Origin: Naegleria lovaniensis
Taxonomy: Eukaryota; Heterolobosea; Eutetramitea; Acrasida; Naegleriidae
Length of the DNA stretch: 64,000 nt
NCBI RefSeq assembly: GCF_003324165.1
Contig: NW_025407826.1
Span: 682,001-746,000, forward strand
Direction of reading: 5' to 3'
The notes beneath the pieces were generated by a model. It was not told where the DNA came from, did no database searches, and saw only the letters and a program-made list of their open reading frames with translations. Within the stretch, counting starts at the first letter, position 1. Each line of letters opens with the position of its first letter. Below are positions 1 to 10,085 of this stretch, in pieces. The translations under genes were made by a program, and so were the position numbers.

Positions 1-163
1 TTAATTGTTGGACCAGTATTTGTTGTCGCAACATTAATTCCACAATAATACATCATTGAGTCATGTATAGCCAAATCCACAATCGACAATTTTGGTCATT
101 CATTGGGATTCATGATTAACACGTATCATGTTACATGCATGGACGTTCATGCGTTTCAACAAC

Positions 164-946
164 CTACCAATGTGGTGCAGTTTGGATTGCTTTCAAAAAC
201 ACCTCTCTATCATTCCTAATTTCGTCAGAAAACACTCTAAATGCAGCTCCATCCACACTCACCGCAGCAAGAGCCACCTCTTTATCGTTGATCAAATCGT
301 CTCCGAGAGAATCATAGGAATAGCCTGGACATTCTCTAATCACTCGCAACATAAATTTCTTATCATTTCGTAAACTTTCATCTGCGTATTGAATGGCTTC
401 AGAGCCCGAGCAACAAGCCAAATAAACCAATTCACGATCTTTTGCAAGTTCTGTATTTTCAACCAAGGATAACCGTGATCCATCGTAGCGAATGGCCATC
501 GTGATGATTTCCCGATCCTGTAATAATTGTTCAGAACAACTCGCAATGCATTCAGCATTGGCAGAGAAGGCTTGAAGGACAATTTCTTTATCGGCTCTCA
601 AGTCCTCTGCTGCGTTCTGAAACAAGTTCAATACTTCATCGGAATTTGAATCTGTAAATTGTTGAAGCAGTTCATATTTTCTTTCATAAAAGTCAACGGT
701 TTGAGTGGCTTTGGATTGCATGGATTCTCGGAGCAAACCGTAGAGAGAATTATCCAATAAACTGGTGTTCATTGGAAGAATCAAGATGGGTCCATCATGG
801 TCATTGTTGTGGCTGTTGATGGTGGATGAAAGCATGGACCTGATGAGAATTTTTTTTAATGTTGTGTGTGTGAAATCATGAGATTGAAGTTTGTGGAAGT
901 TGTAACGAATGTCAGATTGCCAATCAAAAAACAAAGCTGTGATCAA
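164..946 (-). CDS. DUF4116-repeat protein, probably incomplete at the window edge
   Basis: The C-terminal half shows three to four copies of a repeat of the form 'lr-xDKevvLaAvsxxgxal', for example around LRNDKKFMLRVI, LINDKEVALAAV and IRNDREVFLKAI. This is the DUF4116 pattern, which is abundant in amoebae and has no assigned biochemical role. The first Met (946) gives an atypical N-terminus; Met codons near 837 or 774 are alternatives. The apparent stop at 164-166 lies inside a perfect donor (GTAGGTT, first intron base 167) and would break a repeat, so the gene may continue by splicing. There is no AG on this strand between base 162 and the window start, so any acceptor lies outside the window. 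Confidence 0.6.
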   Translation of the reverse strand: MITALFFDWQSDIRYNFHKLQSHDFTHTTLKKILIRSMLSSTINSHNNDHDGPILILPMNTSLLDNSLYGLLRESMQSKATQTVDFYERKYELLQQFTDSNSDEVLNLFQNAAEDLRADKEIVLQAFSANAECIASCSEQLLQDREIITMAIRYDGSRLSLVENTELAKDRELVYLACCSGSEAIQYADESLRNDKKFMLRVIRECPGYSYDSLGDDLINDKEVALAAVSVDGAAFRVFSDEIRNDREVFLKAIQTAPHW

Positions 947-1034
947 AATTTATTCAATTATTGGTGCGTGATCATACGTTGATGGTTGTTCTAAAATTTT
1001 GTAAACAATAAGCAAGACATCCACTGGTTTTGTT

Positions 1035-4000
1035 TCAGTGGTTTTCCTCAAATGATATGTCATTGGTGGACATGAGTGCTGACACCACTGCCTTATTCAA
1101 ATTCTCAGATGAAATGGGCTTATTCAAGGAAAAATCGATCGAGTCCATAAATTCATGTTTCTCCAGTAAGGCATCTGCTGTTAGTATAATAATTTTAGTA
1201 TCATTTCCATGATTCATTCCTCGAATGATATGAGCTGCTTCTAATCCATTCATTTCAGGCATGTGATAATCAGTAATGACTAGATGATAAAATTTTTGTT
1301 GAAAGGCATTGATTAATTCCAATCCGTTGGAGGAAGTGGTAATGTTTTTAAAACCACCCTTCTCAAGGAGACGTTTAAGGACAGATAAATTGATAGGATT
1401 GTCCTCCGCAAGTAAAATATTGTATTGAGAGACGTCCATGAGGTCATTTCCTGGGTTTGAGGAAAGAGGAGTGATTTCAGTAGGAGAGTTATTGTTCATG
1501 GTTGGAGATGAGATTCTTGTGGTGTTGTTGTTGTTGTTTTGATGGAAAGTGGCTATAGTAGGAGAAGGAGGTGTGGATGTTGGTGAGCTAGCATTGGTTG
1601 TTGGCTTGATTTTAAATAATTCCTTATGTAACAAGTGACTTCTTTGAATTTCCTTGTTGGAATGATGCTCATCAGTGGTGGCGGAGAGAATTTGAGTGGG
1701 AAAGTTTTGATTCTTTAGCAAGTCTTCGATATATTTGAGAGAATTCTTCTTTTTCTTGTCTGGAATTCGAAAAGGAATGGTCACGATAAATGTTGTTCCA
1801 GTATTGGGTGGAATGGCATTTGACTCAAATGTTAACTCGCCATTAAAATTAGTGGCGACAATTTTACGAGCAATAGTTAGGCCAAGTCCTGTGGATGTTG
1901 CTGCAATCATTCCAGAATTGATGTTGCTGTTATTGTTGTGACTGTTCAGTCCATCTTCTAAAAATTGTGAAAAGTAAGGTTTGAAAAGATTATGTTGAAT
2001 ATCTTTGGGAATTCCTTTTCCATGGTCAATCACTTTAAAAACGACGGTTTCGATCAAATTTGCACTTTCATTTGACCATTGCGCTTGCTTGGCATTTCGA
2101 GAACTCTCAGATAATGAATCGCCATGGTCATCTCTTGTTTCAACTTTTAACATGACCGTTGAATTTGGTGATGAGGCCTTCACAGCATTCGTAAGCAAGT
2201 TAATGAGAATTTGTTGCAATCGTACGGATTCTCCATAGACCAACGTTGGTAATGATGAACTCGTGCTCATTTGAATGGAAACTGAAAAATTTTGAGCATA
2301 GGTCGAAACAATGGATACGACATGTTCCAAACATTCCTCGAGAGAAAAAATGGTATTAGAAGCAGCAGCTGTCAACATGGAATGATGTTGCTCCGAGTTC
2401 GATGATTGTGTTGGAGCTGATGAATGTTGTTGATCATGCTGGTGACGTGATGAAGAGTCGCCGGATAAATGTAAAGCAAATACTTCGAAACTTCCTTTTT
2501 CCAATTTTGAATATTGTAAAATGTCTTCAATGAGTGTAAGTAAAATGGAGGAGCAACACCCTATGGTTTTTAAATAGTTGAGTTGATCTTGAGAGAGTGG
2601 AGTGTCGAGTAGGAGTTCAATGCATCCAGAAATACTCATCTAGACATTTTCAATTATGTTAACAGAAATGGTACAACCATTCGATCATTCCATTCAATAA
2701 AAAATTCCCAAATTCAAGAACAAAATTTTCAATTTGAATAAAACGGGAGTGAAATTTGTGATTATTCCATTAAATAGGCCAATTGCGCACACTCAAACTT
2801 ACCAAAGGCGATCTAAATTCATGTGAAATCGAGCTCACCAATGCATTCTTCGACTTGTTCGCCTCTCTCAATCTACTCGTCATAATATTCATCACATTCA
2901 ACTTTTCGATCAATTTAAACGACGTTGTGTTAAATACCAAATTAAATATTGTCAACATGGCCAACACTCCAAATGCTTCAGAATATCTTGCGTACTGAAT
3001 GGCCAATATCACACTTGTTCCTACCGATAATACATTCAGTGGTAAAATACTCCACAATGCAGTGCTTAATCCATCCTCACCCGTTGCAATAGAATTATGC
3101 AAAATGAAACTTGACAAATTGTGAATGGTACTTGCTAAAAATCCAATACACATCCAAGCCATGGTAGGATCTCGATTGGCGAAATGCAATCGAAGGAAAT
3201 GAAGAACAATGTTGATGAGAATGACCAATTTGTAGGCATATATTCGTTGTGGAAGTTTTTCATGTGTTTGTTGGCGAGTGGAAATATCTGACGAGTTCTG
3301 AACATTAGTTGTGGTCTCTTGTGTTTCAGTACTGATATTCGTTGGATTCGCAGTGTTTGTATTACTATTTCCATTCTTGTGTGTTGGATGATTGGAAGTT
3401 GCATCATCTTTCGAATAGGTTTGAAATTCTGTGAGTGGTTGTGGAAAATGAAGAGTCGCTCCACTCTTTAAAACCAACATTTGTATCAATTTGTCCACGA
3501 CTGTCGATTGTAGTGCGTCTCTAAATATGGGTAAATTAATGGCCATCAAAGATAAACAAATAAATGCCATTGAAAAGTGATAATCTGTTGCGTATATACA
3601 CAAATACAAGTAAACAACGATGAAGAGGAAGGGAACGAAGAAACGTTGATGAATCTTTTCGTACAGGTAGAGGATGTAGGTGGTTGAATAGGATGGAGAG
3701 TCGGAGGGATTTGAAGAGGAGACGGAGGCTTTGCTGTCATATGTCTGACTTGATGTTTGATGGTTATTGGTGGACTCTTCATGTGGCTGCTGTTTCCATT
3801 CCGAAGACGATGAAGATGTGTCTTGTTGTTGATGGCTACTGGAATGATTATTCTGCTCCGAGATGGCTTCAGTCAAATGTTTTTCAAAATCCATTTCTTC
3901 TCTCTCATTGTTTTCAAACGAGCTTTTGGTATCTTTCTCGTTGCTTTGATATTCATCATCCAAAGTTGCTAAACGAGATTGGTCACTGAGAAGAATATTC

Positions 4001-4056
4001 TCTGTGGTAGCAGCAACAACTGAAGAAGAATCATGATTCAAATCGTGACTTTTCAT
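1035..4056 (-). CDS. Membrane hybrid histidine kinase with receiver domain
   Basis: Two exons: 4056-2803 and 2639-1035, with intron 2640-2802 (GTAAGT...TCTAG), giving 952 residues. The splice falls inside the HisKA H-box and restores SHEFRSPLMSISG, with phosphoacceptor His near residue 412. Residues 1-130 are Ser/Gln/Glu-rich and probably cytosolic. Several hydrophobic segments follow (about 130-400), with a long Asn/Thr-rich insert between them. The ATPase domain has the N-box (QQILINLLTNAVK), G1 (DHGKGIP) and G2 (STGLGLTIARK). The C-terminal receiver has LLAEDN, the phosphoacceptor Asp in VITDYHMPEMNG (about residue 875) and the conserved Lys in LNKPIS. Inference: a membrane sensor of an unknown stimulus, autophosphorylating on His and passing phosphate to its own receiver, probably onward to a separate HPt protein not seen here. 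Its 5' flank was once shared with the Arf-like gene at 8852. Confidence 0.93.
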
Positions 4057-4323
4057 TTTTTTGATTTTGACAATGCAAAAATTGGTTTGCCGCTCAAAGA
4101 TTCGAAGGGTTGGTCAGACCATGTTTGGACATTGAGCCGAGTGATTGGTTTTGGTAACTACAAAAGATCACGCCAACTTGATAAAAACGAAAGAGATGCC
4201 TTGAAATCTGAAAAATTAATATAAAAGAAGAAGCAACACTTGATTGTCCGTCGAATAATTCATTCGTTGTTGAATGTTTTGGTTGAAAAAGCAAATGATT
4301 TAAGGGACGAACCCAATTTATTA

Positions 4324-4331
4324 AAAAAAAT
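4324..4331. repeat. Left target-site duplication AAAAAAAT
   Basis: Eight bases directly outside the left inverted end, identical to 8846-8853. The low-complexity sequence alone would be weak evidence, but the exact abutment to both inverted ends supports it. Confidence 0.8.
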
Positions 4332-4347
4332 CACGGGTGGCCAACTC
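4332..4347 (+). repeat. Left terminal inverted repeat of the P-like transposon
   Basis: CACGGGTGGCCAACTC. It pairs with 8830-8845 with one mismatch. Confidence 0.88.
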
Positions 4348-4795
4348 CTTCAGTAAAAATGACCAAGATGCGAGACAAGATTCTTCGCGAGCGGACAAGG
4401 TATTTCACCTCATTTTTCAACCCCGACGATTTTCGAAAATTGTTATCAGAGATAGTTAAACACAACAAACAAGCCTTCAATAAATCTGATTTCTTGAGAG
4501 TAGATTCTCTATGCGTTCTAGTTATACATACTCTTTGTTGGTGAAGTAATATGAAGTAAAAAGTGAGAACGAGCCTTTGAAAAAAGTGTGCATTCGTCAG
4601 AGTTAATTTAAACACAATTCTCATCATTATCGATTACAACTTTTGCAAAATACTAATTGTTCATACATGTTTAGATTTAGATTTACCGAGAAAACTTGTC
4701 GATTTGAATGAGCTTTGGTTGAATTTTACACACTCAGTTTGCATCAAAACAGCACAGGAGCAAGGCAGAAATTTTTGAGTTCTTCAAAAAGAAAA

Positions 4796-7700
4796 ATGGG
4801 CAGGCCTAATCGCTGTTGCTGCTGTTCACTCAATGCAAAATTAAGTACTCCACAAAATATCACAATTTTCGGAGTGGATTACAAGAAGCCTCTACTTTGC
4901 AACACACACCACAAATATATTACTGAATATATTAAAAACAATTCAATAGATACATCATCACCTATTACTCTCGCAATTCAACGGCAACCAAAGGGAATCA
5001 AAGACATCATTTCAATTGTACCTAAAAACTTTGGCCAATGTAAACACTCCGACGACAAGCGGTGTAGCAACTGTAAAAAGGGTAACATGTTATGTAATGG
5101 TATTCATTTCGAGAAAGTGAGCCATTTATTAACAGTATCGGGAATCATATCACACAATGGCCACAGCTTCGGAAGTGTGAACTTCAATCATCATGGCGAA
5201 TTTTGTTTTTTTAGTGTAGATTGCAATAATTGCAATCTCAACAAATATGGAGTTTGTGAAAAATGTTATGAATGCTATGAAACAAAATTACGCCATTATC
5301 AGCGAACAATTGAAAACCAAAATACCAAAACAGCTCACCTCGCTGCAAGAACACAAGAATACAAAAATGTCATCAAATCATTGAAGGCAAAAATCTCTCG
5401 ACGAGATACTACAATTAAGAATTTCGAAGAATTAATTGAAGAAAAAGATCAAAAACATTATTTGATAGAACTTCTCTCGATTGCGCTAGAGGAAGGAAAA
5501 TTACATGAAACCCAGTTCTTTTATCAATTATTAGAAAATACTTTGCAAAATTTGGTTTCGTCGAAAAATGTTAACGGTTTTCGATACAAAGAGTGTATCA
5601 TTCATTGGTGTTTATTACTTCGATTTTATGGTGGTTCTCGTTTGTGGAATATTTTGAAAGGAAATTCTCTCGGTGAAACTATAACATCTGAAAACGCATT
5701 AGATAAGCTTAATCTATTACTTCCATCTATTTCAACAATTAAGAGCTATCTTCCAGACTTGTCTTTTGGTAACCTTGTCGACAGTGATTTGAAAGATATT
5801 GTTAAAGCCATGGCATTGAATAATATTAGTAATAAGATCATAATTTCATATGATGAAATAGAGATTAGAGGAGGATTATGTGTGATGAAAAGTACTGGAA
5901 AAGTAATTGGATTCACAAATTGCAATGAAAAGTCTTTTGAAGATATATATAACGCAAAAAGAGAAATTACACCAGACGATGTTGCTAGTCATGTGTGCCA
6001 GTTTTTTGCAACAACTCTTGACGGTGAGATGTCTTTTCCTATTTGTTTTGGTGGTCACAAATCAAACCATTATGAATTTATTACAAAGAAAATGACAGAA
6101 ATTAGAGATCAATTCAAACGAACTTCTTATGGAGATTATGTTTTAGAGGTGGTTGGAGGTTGTAGTGATGGATTAGCTGGTAATTATCAATATGCAACCT
6201 CTCATACTAATGAAAATTATGTTCACCTTTTTGATTGGTCTCATTTGCTCAAACGGTTGAGAAATCGTTTATTGAAAGGGGATGATTTGATTATTGAAAA
6301 GGAGAGTTTTTCTATGAATACATTATTGAAGGTTAGAAATGAACCCCAACTGCGAGACTGGGTATCGGAAAATATAATTTACCCAGTCGACATTATGAAA
6401 ATGGAACCTGTTTTTGCATTGATAGATTCTAATGTTATTAGTGGAATTGAACAAAGCAAGCAAATAGGATGTTGTGCATTAGCAAAATATTTAACGTTAA
6501 TGCAACAAATACATCAAATTTTTGACGATGAACGATGTTCAAACTGGAATGAGAAAAAACAATTAATTGAATCTGTATTGATAACACTTAAGGAATGGAA
6601 AGATGCGAATCCTAACATCATTAGTGACGAATTGTATTCTCATATTGTGATGACTATGACTTCACTTCGTTCTCTTTTTGAAAAATATGGAAACCATATT
6701 CAAATTAAGGCTTGTGGAATTTCGACGTTAATTGTTGAACATTTTTTTTCCTTAATTCGAGGAAAAATACGATACCCTAATTTTCGAGATTATTGTGGGA
6801 TCTATCGAGCCGTATGGATTGCTTTGAAGACGAAATTGGCAAAAAATTCTCCAATTAATGTCAATCAACAATCAACCACAAAGTGTTATGGAAATTGTAA
6901 CGTACGCTTAGACTATTCTGAATTACATCGAAAACACTATGTAAAGAAACACATTCTTCAAGAAGACGATGAGGATACTTTGTTAGAGAAAGATCAAACT
7001 ATTTCTGAAGAGATGTATGAATATGTGCTCGATGTCACTCAAGATTTTCTTCCACAGAAAAATGTAATGCTGATACGAGAGTATTTATGTAAACAAGCAC
7101 CAGTCGCGGATGATGGAACTATTATGAACAATATTTTTCTCAGCTGCCCTGAATGTAATCAAATAATGATCCGACAACGATCACTCATTAAGCACTTACA
7201 ATGTCACAATTATTCACCTCAGCAATGCAAAGATACACTATACAACACAATTATTACTTCACTCAAATCTCGCCAATTTGGCCAACATGTTGAGGGTATT
7301 GTTGAGGAAATAGCAACCAAATTGGTAACCAATACCTTTAAGCAAATTCGAATTCGAACAGAACCTGAATTACCAAAAGAATCAGTTATTACATTTAATT
7401 CAGAAAAAGGATTATTTGTTCCATCTAACGAGAAGCAATCACAAGCAGAAAATATTTCAACATCAAATATCGCCACCATTGACTCTATTTCAGAAGATTC
7501 AACTCAAAACAAATATGTATTTTTTGATTTTGAAACGACTGGATTATGGAAGAATGATGATCCACCAAAAATTACGGAATATTGTTTTGTGGACGTTTTG
7601 GCTGGAGCTGTTTTGTATGGCTTAGTTAATCCTGGAAAAGTGATTTCTAACCAAGCACAATCAATTACAGGACTTAACTTGAATATCTTAAGATCAAAAT

Positions 7701-8617
7701 TGCCTATTGAAGGGCATGTGAATGATATTATCCAATTTTTAAACAATAACTCTCAAGGAAAAACCTACTTAATAGCTCATAATGGAGACCGTTTGGATTT
7801 TAAAGTTTTTGCCAAAGAATTTTTCGGAAAGTTTTCTGAATTTAATCATGACAATATTGTCTTTGTTGATTCTCTCCGATTAATGAAATCAGAATCGACT
7901 TTACACAATTGTCTTCCTCGGAAAATGACAAAGAAAGGGAAATCTAAACCAGTTTTTGCTGAGGATGTATTAATTGAACACTTTAATTTAGGAGATGTCA
8001 ACAATTCACATTGTGCATTTTATGATGCTATTGGATTGCTTAATATTTTGATCAAGTTTTATGGTAATCTTGACGATGCATTAAAAGCTATCGAGTACTT
8101 CAATACCAACCAACTTAAAAGGAAAAGAGAGAAAATTAATGACAGTAATGATAATGAACACAAAGCAAAGAAGAAAGTTGGATGTAGATGTAAAAAAGGA
8201 AATTGTTTGAATTGTAATTGTGCCAAGCTTGGAAGAATATGTGATGCAACTTGTGGGTGTAATTCAGAAATTTGCAAACGGAGACAGTGCCAAGTTTGTT
8301 CCAACTACACGGAACTAATATTATGTTCCTGTTGTTCTGATATTGTTTGTGAACGATGCTCTTACAATGGAGAATGTCAACGATGTTCTATATTCATAGT
8401 TTATCATAAGATCTGCCATCCAAACATGCCAACATTGCTGTGCAATTCATGCCACAAGCCCTGTTTATCACTAACTCCATGCAAGGATTGTGGCTTGAAA
8501 GTATGTAATGACTGTTTGAGAGAGAGATGGTGTCGATCATGTTATTGTGATGAGGGGGAATGGTTGTCTTCAACTCAGTCACAATTCCAGTCCTCCATGG
8601 ACGTGACAAATTTTTAA
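4796..8617 (+). CDS. DDE transposase fused to DEDDh exonuclease, CXC and RING-like zinc clusters
   Basis: 1273 residues, intronless, starting at the first ATG in frame (AAAAATGGGC). In order: two Cys/His clusters (about 5-40 and 80-105), a short coiled region (150-200), then an RNase H-fold core like P element/THAP9 transposases. Core motifs are YDEIEIRGG (Asp353), CSDGLAGN (Asp458), FDWSHLLKRLRN (Asp480) and VEHFFSLIRGK (Glu648). A C2H2-like finger lies near 780-805. Next comes a DnaQ/RNase T-type exonuclease with all motifs: FFDFETTG (Asp911, Glu913), HNGDRLDF (Asp1001) and HCAFYD (His1072, Asp1077). A CXC (tesmin/TSO1-like) Cys block follows near 1127-1165, then RING/B-box-like clusters to about 1260. 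Known: the P-like core excises and inserts DNA; DEDDh domains degrade 3' ends. Inference: the exonuclease processes transposon or target ends or nucleic acids of the host response. I do not know this combination as a described family. Confidence 0.85.
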   Translation: MGRPNRCCCCSLNAKLSTPQNITIFGVDYKKPLLCNTHHKYITEYIKNNSIDTSSPITLAIQRQPKGIKDIISIVPKNFGQCKHSDDKRCSNCKKGNMLCNGIHFEKVSHLLTVSGIISHNGHSFGSVNFNHHGEFCFFSVDCNNCNLNKYGVCEKCYECYETKLRHYQRTIENQNTKTAHLAARTQEYKNVIKSLKAKISRRDTTIKNFEELIEEKDQKHYLIELLSIALEEGKLHETQFFYQLLENTLQNLVSSKNVNGFRYKECIIHWCLLLRFYGGSRLWNILKGNSLGETITSENALDKLNLLLPSISTIKSYLPDLSFGNLVDSDLKDIVKAMALNNISNKIIISYDEIEIRGGLCVMKSTGKVIGFTNCNEKSFEDIYNAKREITPDDVASHVCQFFATTLDGEMSFPICFGGHKSNHYEFITKKMTEIRDQFKRTSYGDYVLEVVGGCSDGLAGNYQYATSHTNENYVHLFDWSHLLKRLRNRLLKGDDLIIEKESFSMNTLLKVRNEPQLRDWVSENIIYPVDIMKMEPVFALIDSNVISGIEQSKQIGCCALAKYLTLMQQIHQIFDDERCSNWNEKKQLIESVLITLKEWKDANPNIISDELYSHIVMTMTSLRSLFEKYGNHIQIKACGISTLIVEHFFSLIRGKIRYPNFRDYCGIYRAVWIALKTKLAKNSPINVNQQSTTKCYGNCNVRLDYSELHRKHYVKKHILQEDDEDTLLEKDQTISEEMYEYVLDVTQDFLPQKNVMLIREYLCKQAPVADDGTIMNNIFLSCPECNQIMIRQRSLIKHLQCHNYSPQQCKDTLYNTIITSLKSRQFGQHVEGIVEEIATKLVTNTFKQIRIRTEPELPKESVITFNSEKGLFVPSNEKQSQAENISTSNIATIDSISEDSTQNKYVFFDFETTGLWKNDDPPKITEYCFVDVLAGAVLYGLVNPGKVISNQAQSITGLNLNILRSKLPIEGHVNDIIQFLNNNSQGKTYLIAHNGDRLDFKVFAKEFFGKFSEFNHDNIVFVDSLRLMKSESTLHNCLPRKMTKKGKSKPVFAEDVLIEHFNLGDVNNSHCAFYDAIGLLNILIKFYGNLDDALKAIEYFNTNQLKRKREKINDSNDNEHKAKKKVGCRCKKGNCLNCNCAKLGRICDATCGCNSEICKRRQCQVCSNYTELILCSCCSDIVCERCSYNGECQRCSIFIVYHKICHPNMPTLLCNSCHKPCLSLTPCKDCGLKVCNDCLRERWCRSCYCDEGEWLSSTQSQFQSSMDVTNF

Positions 8618-8829
8618 GAAGTAGCTACCATGGCTCTTGTAATGCCAATTCAACATATTGAGGCACCAATAGTGATGTGGTGTTTCCTTTATGTGTCAGA
8701 AACAATCAATTGTATTGGTAGGTTTTGATGGATTGAAACCATCATAAAATCATCCTATGATCGTTGTGTTATTAAAATTCCCAGCGAAAAGTTTCTCGTA
8801 GCTTGAGGTGTTCACGAAAAAATACGCTC

Positions 8830-8845
8830 GAGTTGTCCACCCGTG
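8830..8845 (-). repeat. Right terminal inverted repeat of the P-like transposon
   Basis: Reads GAGTTGTCCACCCGTG on the plus strand, the inverted partner of 4332-4347 with one mismatch. Confidence 0.88.
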
Positions 8846-8853
8846 AAAAAAAT
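8846..8853. repeat. Right target-site duplication AAAAAAAT overlapping a start codon
   Basis: Identical to 4324-4331. Its last two bases are the A and T of the ATG (8852-8854) of the Arf-like gene, so the duplication itself keeps that start codon intact. Confidence 0.8.
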
Positions 8854-9930
8854 GGGATCATCTTTATCAAAAAAGCAAAAACAAGAGATTGGGTCAAACT
8901 ATGCGGGATATACGAGTTTAGAGTTGTATTCCAACTCCAAGTCCATGAATGTTTCTCCAAAGAAATTTATGGTATCGTCATCGGAAACGAGTGCTTTGGC
9001 GAGTCATCATCATCATGGAGCGACGACGGGATTTCATGTTGAGCGAATGTAGGTGTTGATGATCAATGATTGAATTTTGCAAATCAATTTGGATTTCCAA
9101 TAACAATGCCAAAACTAATTGAATCATTATAATTGTTTCATAATATTATTTCGGAACTTGTATCAACAATACAACAACAGATGCGTAACTGGATTGATAG
9201 GAAGCGGAAAAACATTTCTTATTAACAAAATTATGGAATATCTCACCATTCCTAATTTTTCAGATTTCAAACAACACATGCAACATGAAAAGAAAAAGTT
9301 GGAATTTATTGAAATTGAAAAAGACATTATTGCCAAGACAAGAACAATTGGTGGAACACAAATTAAGGGTTTAATTTATGTAATTCACCGCAAAGAGTAC
9401 TTGACCTTACATCACAGTCTAAACGAGTTACTACGTATAGTACAACATAATGGTATGTTACTATCTTTGCAAGACTCGAAATTGACTACTAGCTCTGTAA
9501 TTTTTTTTTTTCAGCCTCTCTTCATTCCATTCCGATCGTTGTGGTGGGTCTTCACATTCTAGGTGTTGCTCCCTTACTTGCAGACAATTACAAATGTAAG
9601 ACCATAATGGAGGAAGATTTTGATGCTGCCACTCAACATTTATTTTCATTATTGCATCAACATTTCAACAATCGGTGTTTCTATTTAGATTTTATTGTAT
9701 CTGAGGACGTGGAGCATGACAGGCAAATGATATCAAGCAATATTGAATACATTTTGATGAGCTTGACAAGTTCACCTCATTCAACAACTCTGTCCAATGA
9801 ATCCATGACTAAAAAGTATGAAGATTTTAGGCAGCAACATGATGGTGATTTTCAGAATTATGTGCAGAGCATTAGCGAAAAATCCACTCCAAACACGCTA
9901 CCAGCAAGCCCTTCGAATGTATTTGTTTAA
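8852..9930 (+). CDS. Divergent Arf/Arl-like GTPase-fold protein
   Basis: Three exons: 8852-9048, 9181-9452 and 9515-9930 (introns 132 and 62 bases), 294 residues. It begins MGSSLSKKQK, a likely N-myristoylation signal as in Arf family proteins. After about 60 low-complexity residues, exon 2 restores RICVTGLIGSGKTFLINKI, a P-loop matching the Arf pattern R-I-x-x-x-G-L-x-x-x-G-K-T. Strand pattern and spacing then follow Arf loosely (IGGTQIKGLIYVI, IPIVVVGLHILG). However, the G3 Asp is not evident, the segment after GG is short, and G4 NKxD is replaced by GLHI. A Ser/Thr-rich tail of about 60 residues ends the protein. Inference: a membrane-attached Arf-like protein with weakened or altered nucleotide specificity. 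The transposon ends at its start codon, so its promoter and 5' leader must now come from the element's right end. Confidence 0.72.
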
Positions 9931-10085
9931 ACACGTGACTGCTTAAAGTCAACTATCTGTGTGACGGATTTCAAATTGAAATGTTTGATACTACATCTCT
10001 TTCAATAATTAGAGCGAAAATATACGGAATTTAAGGTACATTGCTCTTTCATCTGATGTTGAATATGAGAGAGGCTAGTAAGTAG

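Larger units (their letters stand above)
4332..8845 (+). mobile_element. Complete P-like DNA transposon carrying a transposase-exonuclease fusion gene
   Basis: A 4514-bp unit is bounded by inverted ends CACGGGTGGCCAACTC (4332-4347) and the reverse complement of CACGGGTGGACAACTC (8830-8845), matching at 15 of 16 bases. Both ends are flanked by the 8-base direct repeat AAAAAAAT (4324-4331 and 8846-8853), a clean target-site duplication. The unit starts CA, ends TG and makes an 8-bp duplication, all known for P elements. It holds one long intact intronless gene (4796-8617). The 464 bases left of that gene and 228 bases right of it are noncoding ends. The perfect duplication, near-perfect ends and open frame suggest a young, possibly active copy (inference). 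Confidence 0.9.

Noticed and set aside
4331-4627. Open frame on the minus strand within the left end of the P-like transposon
   Set aside because: It begins in noncoding end sequence, overlaps the inverted end and has no protein-like composition or partner exon.
4331-8846. Inverted ends read as 17 bp starting with T (TCACGGG)
   Set aside because: Starting one base further in gives a perfect 8-bp duplication AAAAAAAT, so the T belongs to the duplication and its match at the other end is coincidental.
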